Shown piece after piece: positions 32,068 through 40,290 of a DNA stretch of 47,945 bases. Source of the stretch: Streptomyces sp. col6 (GTDB lineage: Bacteria; Actinomycetota; Actinomycetes; Streptomycetales; Streptomycetaceae). The notes under the pieces were generated by a model. It was not told the origin of the DNA. It was given only the letters and a program-made list of their open reading frames with translations, and searched no databases. The DNA lies in assembly GCF_008042035.1 (NCBI RefSeq), contig NZ_RDBL01000006.1, forward strand, positions 1,436,762 to 1,484,706, written 5' to 3'. The position numbers were made by a program, and so were the translations under genes. Numbering within the stretch: the stretch's first letter is position 1; every line of letters starts with the position of its first letter.

Positions 32068-32883
32068 GTGGACATCGACGTACTCGGCACGCTTGCCGTG
32101 CGGGAAAAGGGCGTATCGATCACACCGACCGCGCCCAAGCCCCGGCAGGTGCTCGCCCTGCTGGCCCTGCACGCCGACGAGGTGGTGCCCGTGGGCACCC
32201 TCACCGAGGAGCTGTGGGGGAGCGAGCCGCCGCGCAGCGCCCGCCCCACCCTCCAGACGTACATCCTGCAACTGCGCGAAATGATTACCGTCGCGCTCGA
32301 ACAGGACGGTGACGAGACCCGCACCGCCAAGGACGTCCTGCTCACCGTTCCCGGTGGCTACTTACTCAAGGGCGGCGAAGGCACCCACGACGTCAGGGAG
32401 TTCGAGCGTCTGGCCGGGATGGGATACCGGGCCATGGACGCCGAGGACTTCCCCGAGGGAGCGCGGCTGCTGCGCGAGGCCCTCGCCCTGTGGACCGGCC
32501 CGGCGCTCGCCGACGTACACACCGGACCCCACCTGGACACGCAGATCAAGCGGCTGGAGGAGAGCCGGCTGTGCGCGCTGGACCAGCGCATCGAAGCCGA
32601 CCTCAAGCTGGGCCGCCACCGTGAACTGCTCTCCGAACTGACCGTTCTGCTCAGCAGGTACTCGACGCACGAGAGCCTGTGCGGCCAGTACATGCTGGCC
32701 CTCTACCGCTCCGGCCGGCGCGGTGAGGCGCTGGACGCCTACCAGCGGCTGCGGTCCACGCTGGTGCGCACCCTGGGGCTCGAACCCTCTCCCGCGCTGG
32801 CCAAGTTGCAGCGCTCCATCCTCATGGCCCGGCCCGAGGGCGTCGCGGGCAACGGCGGAATCCGGCTCGCCGAGATCGGCTGA
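32068..32883 (+). CDS. SARP-family transcriptional activator 1
   Basis: A 271-residue Streptomyces antibiotic regulatory protein: OmpR-like winged-helix DNA-binding domain (residues about 1-100, VLGTLAVREKGVSITPTAPKPRQVLALLALHA) and bacterial transcriptional activation domain (about 105-260, YRAMDAEDFPEGARLLREALALW, LGRHRELLSELTVL). It activates cluster promoters by binding direct heptamer repeats. GTG 32068 follows GGGGAGACGGC. A TTA codon at 32362-32364 implies dependence on the bldA tRNA. The first residues and leader are almost identical to SARP 2, showing recent duplication. Confidence 0.95.
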   Translation: MDIDVLGTLAVREKGVSITPTAPKPRQVLALLALHADEVVPVGTLTEELWGSEPPRSARPTLQTYILQLREMITVALEQDGDETRTAKDVLLTVPGGYLLKGGEGTHDVREFERLAGMGYRAMDAEDFPEGARLLREALALWTGPALADVHTGPHLDTQIKRLEESRLCALDQRIEADLKLGRHRELLSELTVLLSRYSTHESLCGQYMLALYRSGRRGEALDAYQRLRSTLVRTLGLEPSPALAKLQRSILMARPEGVAGNGGIRLAEIG

Positions 32884-32940
32884 CCGGCCCGGACGCCGCG
32901 CCGGCGCCCCGGGCCCGGCCGGTGCCTCTCTCCGACGGCG

Positions 32941-32958
32941 TTCAAGGGCTTCTCTAGG
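32941..32958. promoter_or_regulatory. SARP-like heptamers upstream of the cyclase gene
   Basis: TTCAAGG (32941-32947) and CTCTAGG (32952-32958) at 11-bp pitch, separated by GCTT as in the pair at 2913. They lie 41 bases before the cyclase start. Confidence 0.4.
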
Positions 32959-32998
32959 TCCGCGCCGCAGCCTGGGGGCCATCAGGAGGAGGGCAGCC

Positions 32999-33919
32999 AT
33001 GTCGGCTGAGCGAGGGCACTCGACCCAGCGCACCATGTCCGTGGCAGCCCCGGCAGGCGTCGTCTACGGGATGCTCGCGGACGCCGTGCGCTGGCCGCTG
33101 TTCCTCCCCTCCCACCTGCACGTCGAGCGCATCGACTTCGACGGCACCGTCGAACAGCTGCGCGTCTGGGACCTGGTGGACGACCGCGTCCGCTCCTCGC
33201 ACGTCCGGCGCACCCTCGACCCGCCGGCCCGGACCATCACCTTCGAGCAGCGCTCCGGGGACCGGGCGAACAGGCCCGTCACGGGGCGCTGGAGTGTGGA
33301 ACCCGACGGCGACGACGCCTCGGCGCTCACGCTGCGCCGCGACGGAGACGACGCCCCGGACGTGGTGCCCGCCCTGCTGGACCAGGTCAGGGAGATGGCC
33401 GAGCGCTGGGAGCGACTGGACGAACTCCTGGTCGGCTTCGAGGACAGCGTGCACGTCGAAGGCCCCAGCGAACTTGTCTACGACTTCCTCTACCGCATGG
33501 AGGACTGGGTCGAGCTGATCCCGCACGTGGAGTGGACCCTCGTACGCGAGGACCAGCCGGGTGTGCAGCTCGCGGCCATGGACACCTGCGCCGGGGACAC
33601 CGGCGAGACCGTCACCGTGGAGAGCGTACGGCTGTGCTTCCCGCACGCCGGGCGCATCGTCTACAAGGAGACGCTCACCCCCGATCCGATCGCCTCGCAC
33701 AGCGGGGAATGGGCGCTGCTGCCCGACGAGTCCGGGGTGCGGGTCGTCTCCACCCATCAAGTGATGCTCAGGGAAGAGGCCGTCGGACGGGCCCTGGGCG
33801 CCACCGCCACCTGCGCGGACGCCCGGCACCACGTGCGTACGTGGCTGGGCCGGGCGAGCACCGAGGCGCTGGGCCTGGCCAAGTGGCATGCGGAGAGTGC
33901 CGTCCGCCGCCTGCGATGA
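32999..33919 (+). CDS. Didomain polyketide aromatase/cyclase (SRPBCC fold)
   Basis: A 306-residue protein with two START/SRPBCC domains (about 10-150 and 155-300): the first begins TQRTMSVAAPAGVVYGMLADAVRWPLF, the second EDSVHVEGPSELVYDFLYRMEDWVELIPHV. This duplicated form is typical of aromatases/cyclases that act on the nascent chain of type II aromatic polyketides. AGGAGG precedes ATG 32999. It heads an operon with the acyl-CoA-dehydrogenase-like, PPTase and condensation-like genes. No type II ketosynthase pair is in the window, so the polyketide synthase may lie outside it. Confidence 0.9.
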   Translation: MSAERGHSTQRTMSVAAPAGVVYGMLADAVRWPLFLPSHLHVERIDFDGTVEQLRVWDLVDDRVRSSHVRRTLDPPARTITFEQRSGDRANRPVTGRWSVEPDGDDASALTLRRDGDDAPDVVPALLDQVREMAERWERLDELLVGFEDSVHVEGPSELVYDFLYRMEDWVELIPHVEWTLVREDQPGVQLAAMDTCAGDTGETVTVESVRLCFPHAGRIVYKETLTPDPIASHSGEWALLPDESGVRVVSTHQVMLREEAVGRALGATATCADARHHVRTWLGRASTEALGLAKWHAESAVRRLR

Positions 33920-33938
33920 CCACGATCAGGAGGCTTCG

Positions 33939-35294
33939 ATGACGCTCACCCGGCCGGCCCCGGTCGCGGCCCCGGGCTCCCCGTCCGTGCCGGGGACACC
34001 ACCGCGGACCGCTTCGCGCGCGTACGCCGAGCTGCCGCCGCCCGCCGGCGCCGCGGCACGCGCCCTGCGCCTGGACGCGCAGCTCGGCGACCCCGGTGAC
34101 GGGGACAACCCCTACCACCGGGCCGGCCGCGACGCCCTCGATGACCTGCCCGTTCCCGAGGGGCTGCGCGAGGAGTTCGTGGACCGGGCGGCCGGCGGGC
34201 ACTTCACGAGCGGCGAGGAGCTGGCCCGTGTGCTGCGGCCGTTGTTCCGCCGGGACCTGGCGCTCGGTCAGGCGTGGGGGGTACGCCCGCTGCTCGTCGC
34301 GGACGACGGTTCCGGTTTTGCGCCGCCCCGGGCCGGGGAGCTGGCCGCGCTGCTGGCCCCGGCCGCGCTGACCGCCGTGACCGGTGGAGTCCTGCGCGAG
34401 GCCGTGCGGGTGGTGGACGCCCGCGGCCGCCACGAACCGGCCGTACGCCAGTGGCACGGCACGCTCGCCGAGTGCTTCGCGGACCTGCTGGCCTGCGAGA
34501 GCCTGGTGGCCGTCGCGCTGCGCTCCCTCGACATGCCCGGCGACACCGCGCCCGCGCTGACCGCCGCCGTCGGGTACGTCGTGCCGCAGCTGGCCGCCGA
34601 TGTGCGCGGCGCCCTCGACCTCGTCCTGCACCAGACCGGGTGCGGGCCGGCGAGCCCGCAGGCCCGCGCCCTTGCCCGGATCACCGAGGACCTGACGCCC
34701 GCCGGGCTCGACTGGGTCGCCGCGACCGTGGACCAGGCCCGGCTCGTCCGGGCGCAGGACGGCCCGGACGACGCCCCGCCGGCCGATGCCGGGAGCGCCC
34801 CGGGCCACCCGCTGTTCCGTCTCGGGCAGCCGCTCGACGCCGGCGCACCGCCTACCGGGTGCGCGCAGGCCCTCGCGGACGCCCTGCCGTCCGCCGCCGC
34901 CGGGATCCACGTCCCTGGCCCGCCCGCCCAGGTGGCGCTGGCCCGTACCGCCCGGCGGCTCAACACCGAACTGCGCACCCTGCGCCTGCCGTTGCTCCGG
35001 GCCGCGCATGCCGATCCGGCCGATCCCGCGGTGCGGGCGCTGGCGGACCGCAGGGCGCTGCTCCTGCTGGCGGCCGCCGTGCTCGGGGTGCGGGAGGCCG
35101 CGACCGCGGTGCCCGGCGCGTATCTCGGGGCGCCGGACTGGGCGCTGCTCGCCCTGACTCGCATCACCGAACGGCTCGGCGTGCCGCTGCCGCCCGGTCT
35201 CACCGACCCCCGCGACGGGGTGTGGGCCGTGCTCGCCCACCGCGTCCGCCACCACGTCGACGTCGACGTCTACGCCACGCGAATGCTGTGGTGA
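33939..35294 (+). CDS. Divergent acyl-CoA-dehydrogenase-like protein
   Basis: A 451-residue protein that is helical throughout and Ala/Leu/Arg-rich. The middle part (QWHGTLAECFADLLACESL, then TAAVGYVVPQLAADVRGALD) resembles the C-terminal four-helix region of actinomycete acyl-CoA dehydrogenases found in biosynthetic clusters, where an Arg-rich helix and a second helix contact FAD. I cannot locate a catalytic Glu or a clear beta-barrel domain, so activity is uncertain. AGGAGG precedes ATG 33939, 19 bases after the cyclase stop. Confidence 0.45.
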   Translation: MTLTRPAPVAAPGSPSVPGTPPRTASRAYAELPPPAGAAARALRLDAQLGDPGDGDNPYHRAGRDALDDLPVPEGLREEFVDRAAGGHFTSGEELARVLRPLFRRDLALGQAWGVRPLLVADDGSGFAPPRAGELAALLAPAALTAVTGGVLREAVRVVDARGRHEPAVRQWHGTLAECFADLLACESLVAVALRSLDMPGDTAPALTAAVGYVVPQLAADVRGALDLVLHQTGCGPASPQARALARITEDLTPAGLDWVAATVDQARLVRAQDGPDDAPPADAGSAPGHPLFRLGQPLDAGAPPTGCAQALADALPSAAAGIHVPGPPAQVALARTARRLNTELRTLRLPLLRAAHADPADPAVRALADRRALLLLAAAVLGVREAATAVPGAYLGAPDWALLALTRITERLGVPLPPGLTDPRDGVWAVLAHRVRHHVDVDVYATRMLW

Positions 35295-35301
35295 GCGGGC
35301 C

Positions 35302-36207
35302 GTGAACCGTGACGACGCGGTACAGGCCGTGGACGCGGCCCCGGATCCGCTGCCGGCGCCGCTCCATGTGGCGGGTCCCGACGGGCCCTGGGAACCGGTG
35401 CGCGAGGTGCTGGAGAGCGGGCGGCCCGTCCTGGTGCACACCACATGGGGCGAGTGGCTGACCGCTGCCCTCCTCGACCCGGAACTGCGGCTCGTGCTGG
35501 GCCGGGAACGGCAGCGCTACCTGCACACCCCGACGCCGGCGGGCCGCTTCCGGTTCGCGGTCTCGCGGATGGTCATGCGGTACACCGCGGCGGCCGTGCT
35601 CCAGGTCCCGCCGCGCTCCCTGGACCTGGCCCACAGCCCCGGCGGGCGGCCCCGGTTACGCGGCCTGGGAGAGGAGCTGGACGTGAGCCTCGCCCACACC
35701 GACGACCTGATCCTCGTCGGCGTCAGCGCCACGGGCCCGGTCGGCGTGGACATCGAACCCCTCTCCCGCCCCGTCTCCTTCGAGCTGCTGCGCGACCACG
35801 TGTGCACCCCCGAGGAGGGCGACGCGCTCGCCGTGCTGCCCGAGGCGGAACGGGCGCTGCGCCTGCTCAACCTGTGGACCCTGAAGGAGGCGTACACCAA
35901 GGCGCTCGGGCACGGTCTTCGCCGCCGCTTCAGCTCGATCGCGTTCGGCCGGGACGAGCGGGGGCGTACGGTGCCCGCCGGTGACGAGCCCGCCGGATGG
36001 GACCTGGCGACGCACGTCGTGCAGGGCCGGTACCTGGCGAGCGTCGCGCACCGCCGCACCCCGCCGGCCGCCGGGACCCCGCTGCCCGACCCCGGCGCCC
36101 CGGACTGGCACCCCGCACCGCCCGCCGGTCCGGGCACCCCGGACCTCGTCGCCCCGCCGCTCACGGACACACCAGGGCCGGGGCCGGAAAGTCCGGGTGC
36201 CCGATGA
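35302..36207 (+). CDS. 4'-phosphopantetheinyl transferase, Sfp type (second)
   Basis: A 301-residue Sfp-like PPTase. An N-terminal segment RFAVSRMVMRYTAA aligns with the usual basic CoA-binding stretch, GVDIEPL (about 148-154) holds the Mg ligands and NLWTLKEAYTKALGHGL (about 190-206) is the signature helix. The last 60 residues are a Pro/Ala-rich tail. The GTG start lies 7 bases after the preceding stop. A TTA codon (35656-35658) suggests bldA-dependent translation. The 3' end overlaps the condensation-like gene (ATGA). Confidence 0.92.
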   Translation: MNRDDAVQAVDAAPDPLPAPLHVAGPDGPWEPVREVLESGRPVLVHTTWGEWLTAALLDPELRLVLGRERQRYLHTPTPAGRFRFAVSRMVMRYTAAAVLQVPPRSLDLAHSPGGRPRLRGLGEELDVSLAHTDDLILVGVSATGPVGVDIEPLSRPVSFELLRDHVCTPEEGDALAVLPEAERALRLLNLWTLKEAYTKALGHGLRRRFSSIAFGRDERGRTVPAGDEPAGWDLATHVVQGRYLASVAHRRTPPAAGTPLPDPGAPDWHPAPPAGPGTPDLVAPPLTDTPGPGPESPGAR

Positions 36208-38222
36208 CCGAAGGCCCGGCGGACCTCGTGCTCGCGGTGGTCCACCAGCCGGTGCCCGCCGCCTCCGGCCTGCCCTTCGAGCTGGAGCTGTGCGGCCCGC
36301 TCGACCCCGGCCGGGCCGAGTCGGTGGCGGCCCGGGTGACCCAGCGCCACCGCGCCTGGACGGTCACCGCCGACGACCCCGGGGCCGGGCGGCACACCCT
36401 GCGTATCGCCCAGGCGCACGGCCCCCCGGCCCGCCCGGGGGCCGCGGTCCTCGCCGACGTGCTGGCGCTGGCGGCCGGGGCGCGTGACACGGTCACCGCC
36501 GCCGGGCACCAGCGCGACCTGATCCGGGCGGCGGTCCGCGATCCGGCGGACGGGCACGTCGGGCAGCTCGCCTGGAACTGGGCGGGCCCCCTCGACACCG
36601 CCCGGCTCGCCGACGCCTGGCTGTCCGTCGCCGACCGCGAGACCGTGCTGCGCGCCTCGTTCGACTGGACGCACCTGCCCCGGCTGGTGCTGCACGAGTG
36701 GGCAGAGATCGAGATCGCCCACCTCGAACACACCGCCGTCTCCTGGAGCGACCTCGTCGAGCGCGACCGGCTGCGCAGCTTCGCCCCGCACCGGCCGGGC
36801 CTGCTGCGGGTGACCCTGCTCGACGGCCGGCCGGGACCCGGCGGCGAACGCGGCCCGACCCGCGTCCTGCTGACGTACCACCGGGCGCTGCTCGACGAGC
36901 GCGGCGTCCATCTGCTGCTGCGCGAGTTCTACCGGGCGTACGCGCGCGGCGGCGTCCTGCCCGGCGGCGACCGGCGCCCCGATGTGCGCGACCACGCCCT
37001 GTGGCTGGCCCGCCAGCACACCGGGGCCGCACGCGACTACTGGTCCACGGCCGCCCCGCCGCCGGAGGCGATCGTCCGCCCCGGTCTGACCGGGGGTGCC
37101 CCGACCGGGCACACCGGTGTGGGGCGGGTCCAGCGGCGGCTGCGGCCCCCGCAGACGGCCCGGCTGCGGACCTGGGCGGCGATGCGCGGGGCGGGGGAGT
37201 CCAGCGCCCTGCACGCCGTGTGGGCTCTGCTGCTCTACCGGGCGGTGGGCGCGACCGGGCCCGCCCCGGTCGGGTTCGGCGTGCACCTGTCGGGGCGGGA
37301 CGTGCCGATGGAGGGCGCCGGTGGCATTCCGGGGCTGCTGGGCAACCCGCTGCCGATGACGGTGACCGTGGACCCCGCCGAACCGCTCACCGGGCTCCTG
37401 GAGCAGACGCGGGACGCCGCGCTCGACCTGTCCGTGCACGCGTGGGTGCCGGCGGACCGGGTGCGGGTGTGGAGCGGCCGTGATCCGGACACCGAACTCT
37501 TCGCGACCAACATCGTGTTCGACAGCCGGCTGGAGCTGCCCGAGGCGCTGCTCGCGGACCTGCGCGGCCAGGGCATCGAGGTCGACGCCCCGCGCAGCAT
37601 CAGTGCCCACCCCGGGCTGCCGCTCGCGCTCGCGGCCCGGCACGACGCGGACGGCGGGCTGTCCCTGACCGCCATGTACGACCGGCGGTGTCTGGGCGAC
37701 GTGGACGCCTCTGCGCTGCTCTCGCACTGCGTGCGGCTGCTGCGCTCGCTGCCCGACCACCGCGATCCGCAGTCCACGGTGGGCAACGTCCTCGAACTGC
37801 TCCAGGGCTTCGAGGTGCCCCGCGTACTGCCCCGCCCGCCCGAACCGGAGGGGCCCGACGTGTCGGTGCTGCGCGCCGGTGATCCCGCGGCGGACACCAT
37901 CGTGCTGGTACGGACCCCCGGCGTTCCCCCGGGCGCGTACGAGGCGCTGGTACGGGACCACCCGGGCCCGGAACGGATCGTGGGCCTGCGGATGACGGGG
38001 CCCGGGGAACCGCCCGCCTCCGTGCTGCTGCGGCTGCTGGAGTGCGAGCGGCGGCTCGTGCTGTGCGGGGCGGGGCCGGGCGGCACCGCCGCGTACGAAC
38101 TCGCGGGCGCGGCCGACGAGAACACGGTCTCGGCCGTCGTCATGACCGGGGTCGGCAGCGGCCCGGACTGCGCCAGGGCGCTCGCCACCGGGCTCGAATC
38201 CGTGCGTGCCAAGAGCCTTTGA
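36204..38222 (+). CDS. Condensation-domain-like protein with a vestigial thioesterase
   Basis: A 672-residue protein. Residues about 1-540 resemble a nonribosomal-peptide condensation domain (VADRETVLRASFDW, LLGNPLPMTVTVDP). The HHxxxDG motif reads YHRALLDE: the second His (226) and Asp231 remain, but the first His is Tyr and the Gly is Glu. The last 130 residues look like the start of an alpha/beta-hydrolase thioesterase, where the GxSxG elbow reads GAGPG (622-626), so the nucleophile is absent and the rest of the domain is missing. It may still act as an acyltransferase or carrier-protein partner. No adenylation domain is attached. Confidence 0.75.
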   Translation: MTEGPADLVLAVVHQPVPAASGLPFELELCGPLDPGRAESVAARVTQRHRAWTVTADDPGAGRHTLRIAQAHGPPARPGAAVLADVLALAAGARDTVTAAGHQRDLIRAAVRDPADGHVGQLAWNWAGPLDTARLADAWLSVADRETVLRASFDWTHLPRLVLHEWAEIEIAHLEHTAVSWSDLVERDRLRSFAPHRPGLLRVTLLDGRPGPGGERGPTRVLLTYHRALLDERGVHLLLREFYRAYARGGVLPGGDRRPDVRDHALWLARQHTGAARDYWSTAAPPPEAIVRPGLTGGAPTGHTGVGRVQRRLRPPQTARLRTWAAMRGAGESSALHAVWALLLYRAVGATGPAPVGFGVHLSGRDVPMEGAGGIPGLLGNPLPMTVTVDPAEPLTGLLEQTRDAALDLSVHAWVPADRVRVWSGRDPDTELFATNIVFDSRLELPEALLADLRGQGIEVDAPRSISAHPGLPLALAARHDADGGLSLTAMYDRRCLGDVDASALLSHCVRLLRSLPDHRDPQSTVGNVLELLQGFEVPRVLPRPPEPEGPDVSVLRAGDPAADTIVLVRTPGVPPGAYEALVRDHPGPERIVGLRMTGPGEPPASVLLRLLECERRLVLCGAGPGGTAAYELAGAADENTVSAVVMTGVGSGPDCARALATGLESVRAKSL

Positions 38223-38231
38223 GCTGCTGCT

Positions 38232-38268
38232 GAGCGTTTCTCCAGCGGAGCAGGAGCGGTTCTTTAGC
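38232..38268. promoter_or_regulatory. Three 11-bp repeats upstream of carboxylase operon 2
   Basis: GAGCGTTTCTC, CAGCGGAGCAG and GAGCGGTTCTT start at 38232, 38243 and 38254, a strict 11-bp pitch, and are followed by TTTAGC as a possible -10. The layout is that of SARP targets, though the unit differs from GCTTGAG. AGCGTTTC (38233-38240) also forms a dyad with GAAACGCT (38288-38295). Confidence 0.4.
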
Positions 38269-38306
38269 GCCGTGTCCGACGGTGGCGGAAACGCTGGAGG
38301 TGGGGC

Positions 38307-38504
38307 ATGGGTGATTCGGGCCTGGCAGAGCCCGCGCTGCGCATCGAGCGCGGACGGGCCACCGAGGAGGAGCTGGCCGCGCTCACGGTGGTGCTGCTCG
38401 CGCTGCGGGCGGACGCCGGGGAGCAGCCGGAGAGCGACCCGGCCGGCGGCTTCAAGCGGTGGAGCCGACAGCCTGCCTACCGAGCTCCGCGCAGCTGGCA
38501 ATGA
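38307..38504 (+). CDS. Acyl-CoA carboxylase epsilon subunit, copy 2
   Basis: A 65-residue epsilon-type protein: RIERGRATEEELAALTVVLLAL followed by a Gly/Pro-containing linker and the terminal WSRQPAYRAPRSW, a common epsilon ending. GGAGGTGGGG precedes ATG 38307. It is placed before its beta subunit, the reverse of copy 1. Confidence 0.85.
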   Translation: MGDSGLAEPALRIERGRATEEELAALTVVLLALRADAGEQPESDPAGGFKRWSRQPAYRAPRSWQ

Positions 38505-38540
38505 CGCGGCGACCCGCGTCCCAGGAAGGGATCTGACGAC

Positions 38541-40136
38541 ATGTCGATGACCACCATCGCCCCCGCGACCGACCAGCTCGAACCGGCCGACATCCGCGGC
38601 CGGGTGGCGGAGCTGCACGAGATCCGTGCGGAGGCGGAGCGGGGACCGAACCCCAAGGCGACCGAGGCGCAGCACGCGAAGGGCAAGCTGACGGCCCGGG
38701 AGCGCATAGAACTGCTCTTCGATCCGGGTTCGTTCAGTGAAGTGGAGCAGCTGCGCCGGCACCGGGCGACGGGTTTCGGTCTGGAGGCGAAGAAGCCGTA
38801 CACGGACGGTGTGATCACGGGCTGGGGCACAGTGGAGGGCCGGACGGTCTTCGTGTACGCGCACGACTTCCGGATCTTCGGCGGGGCGCTGGGTGAGGCG
38901 CACGCGACGAAGATCCACAAGATCATGGACATGGCCATCTCGGCCGGTGCGCCGCTGGTGTCCCTGAACGACGGCGCCGGCGCCCGTATCCAGGAGGGTG
39001 TTTCTGCGCTCGCCGGCTACGGCGGGATCTTCCAGCGCAACACCCGTGCCTCCGGGGTCATCCCGCAGATCAGCGTGATGCTCGGCCCGTGCGCGGGCGG
39101 CGCGGCCTACAGCCCCGCCCTCACCGACTTCGTGTTCATGGTCCGTGAGACCTCGCAGATGTTCATTACCGGACCCGACGTCGTCAAGGCGGTCACGGGC
39201 GAGGAGATCACGCAGAACGGTCTGGGCGGCGCCGACGTCCACGCGGGTACTTCAGGCGTGGCGCACTTCGCGTACGACGACGAGGAGACCTGCATCGCCG
39301 AGGTCCGCTACCTGCTCTCCATGCTCCCGCAGAACAACCGCGAGAACCCGCCCAAGGTCCCGACCGCCGACCCGGTCGACCGCCGCTCGGACACCCTGCT
39401 CGACCTGGTCCCGGTGGACGGCAACCGCCCGTACGACATGGCCAAGGTCATCGAGGAACTGGTCGACGACGGCGAGTACCTGGAGGTCCACGAGCACTGG
39501 GCGCGCAACATCATCTGCGCCCTGGCCCGGGTGGGCGGTGAGGTCGTCGGCATCGTCGCCAACCAGCCGCAGTCGCTCGCCGGGGTGCTGGACATCGAGG
39601 CGTCCGAGAAGGCCGCCCGCTTCGTCCAGCTGTGCGACGCCTTCAACATCCCGATCGTGACCCTGCTCGACGTCCCCGGCTTCCTGCCCGGTGTCGACCA
39701 GGAGCACGGCGGGATCATCCGGCACGGGGCGAAGCTGCTGTACGCGTACTGCAACGCGACGGTGCCGCGCATCTCGCTGATCCTGCGCAAGGCGTACGGC
39801 GGCGCGTACATCGTCATGGACTCGCAGTCGATCGGCGCGGACCTGACGTACGCCTGGCCCACCAACGAGATCGCGGTCATGGGCGCCGAGGGCGCCGCCA
39901 ACGTCATCTTCCGCCGCCAGATCGCGGAGGCCGAGGACCCCGAGGCCATGCGCGCCCGCATGGTCAAGGAGTACAAGACCGAGCTGATGCACCCCTACTA
40001 CGCGGCCGAGCGCGGGCTCGTCGACGACGTCATCGACCCGGCGGAGACCCGGTCGGTGCTCGTCAGGTCGCTGGCGATGCTGCACGCCAAGCACGCCGAC
40101 CTGCCGTCCCGGAAGCACGGCAACCCGCCGCAGTAG
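38541..40136 (+). CDS. Acyl-CoA carboxylase beta subunit (carboxyltransferase), copy 2
   Basis: A 531-residue paralogue of the protein at 11919, sharing long identical blocks including DGAGARIQEG, GPCAGGAAYSPALTDF and QEHGGIIRHGAKLLYAYCN. It should supply malonyl- or methylmalonyl-CoA together with a chromosomal alpha subunit. The main differences are at the N-terminus, in the MLPQNNRENPP segment and at the C-terminus. AAGGGA precedes ATG 38541. The following 60 bases lead into the SARP 2 operators. Confidence 0.95.
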   Translation: MSMTTIAPATDQLEPADIRGRVAELHEIRAEAERGPNPKATEAQHAKGKLTARERIELLFDPGSFSEVEQLRRHRATGFGLEAKKPYTDGVITGWGTVEGRTVFVYAHDFRIFGGALGEAHATKIHKIMDMAISAGAPLVSLNDGAGARIQEGVSALAGYGGIFQRNTRASGVIPQISVMLGPCAGGAAYSPALTDFVFMVRETSQMFITGPDVVKAVTGEEITQNGLGGADVHAGTSGVAHFAYDDEETCIAEVRYLLSMLPQNNRENPPKVPTADPVDRRSDTLLDLVPVDGNRPYDMAKVIEELVDDGEYLEVHEHWARNIICALARVGGEVVGIVANQPQSLAGVLDIEASEKAARFVQLCDAFNIPIVTLLDVPGFLPGVDQEHGGIIRHGAKLLYAYCNATVPRISLILRKAYGGAYIVMDSQSIGADLTYAWPTNEIAVMGAEGAANVIFRRQIAEAEDPEAMRARMVKEYKTELMHPYYAAERGLVDDVIDPAETRSVLVRSLAMLHAKHADLPSRKHGNPPQ

Positions 40137-40196
40137 TCCGTGCCCGCCCCTGCTGTCTCCCTCATGTGATCTGTTCGGTGATCTCGATGCGCTGAC

Positions 40197-40248
40197 AGAA
40201 AACAGCACGACCGGTACGCTCTTGGCAGACCGCTTGTGCTGTTTTGAT
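40197..40248. promoter_or_regulatory. Two ARE-like operators upstream of SARP 2
   Basis: AAACAGCACGACCGGTACGC (40200-40219, ARE on the minus strand) and CAGACCGCTTGTGCTG followed by TTTTGAT (40226-40248, plus strand) are back to back 43 bases before the SARP 2 start. Both contain the GTGCTGTTTT half also seen at 23653. Confidence 0.75.
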
Positions 40249-40290
40249 GTCGGGCCGGGGCACGGACCCGAGGACGTGAGGGAGACGGCG

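Noticed and set aside
35517..39242. 1241-codon open frame on the minus strand
   Set aside because: It crosses four well-supported genes on the plus strand; length results from the scarcity of stops at high GC.
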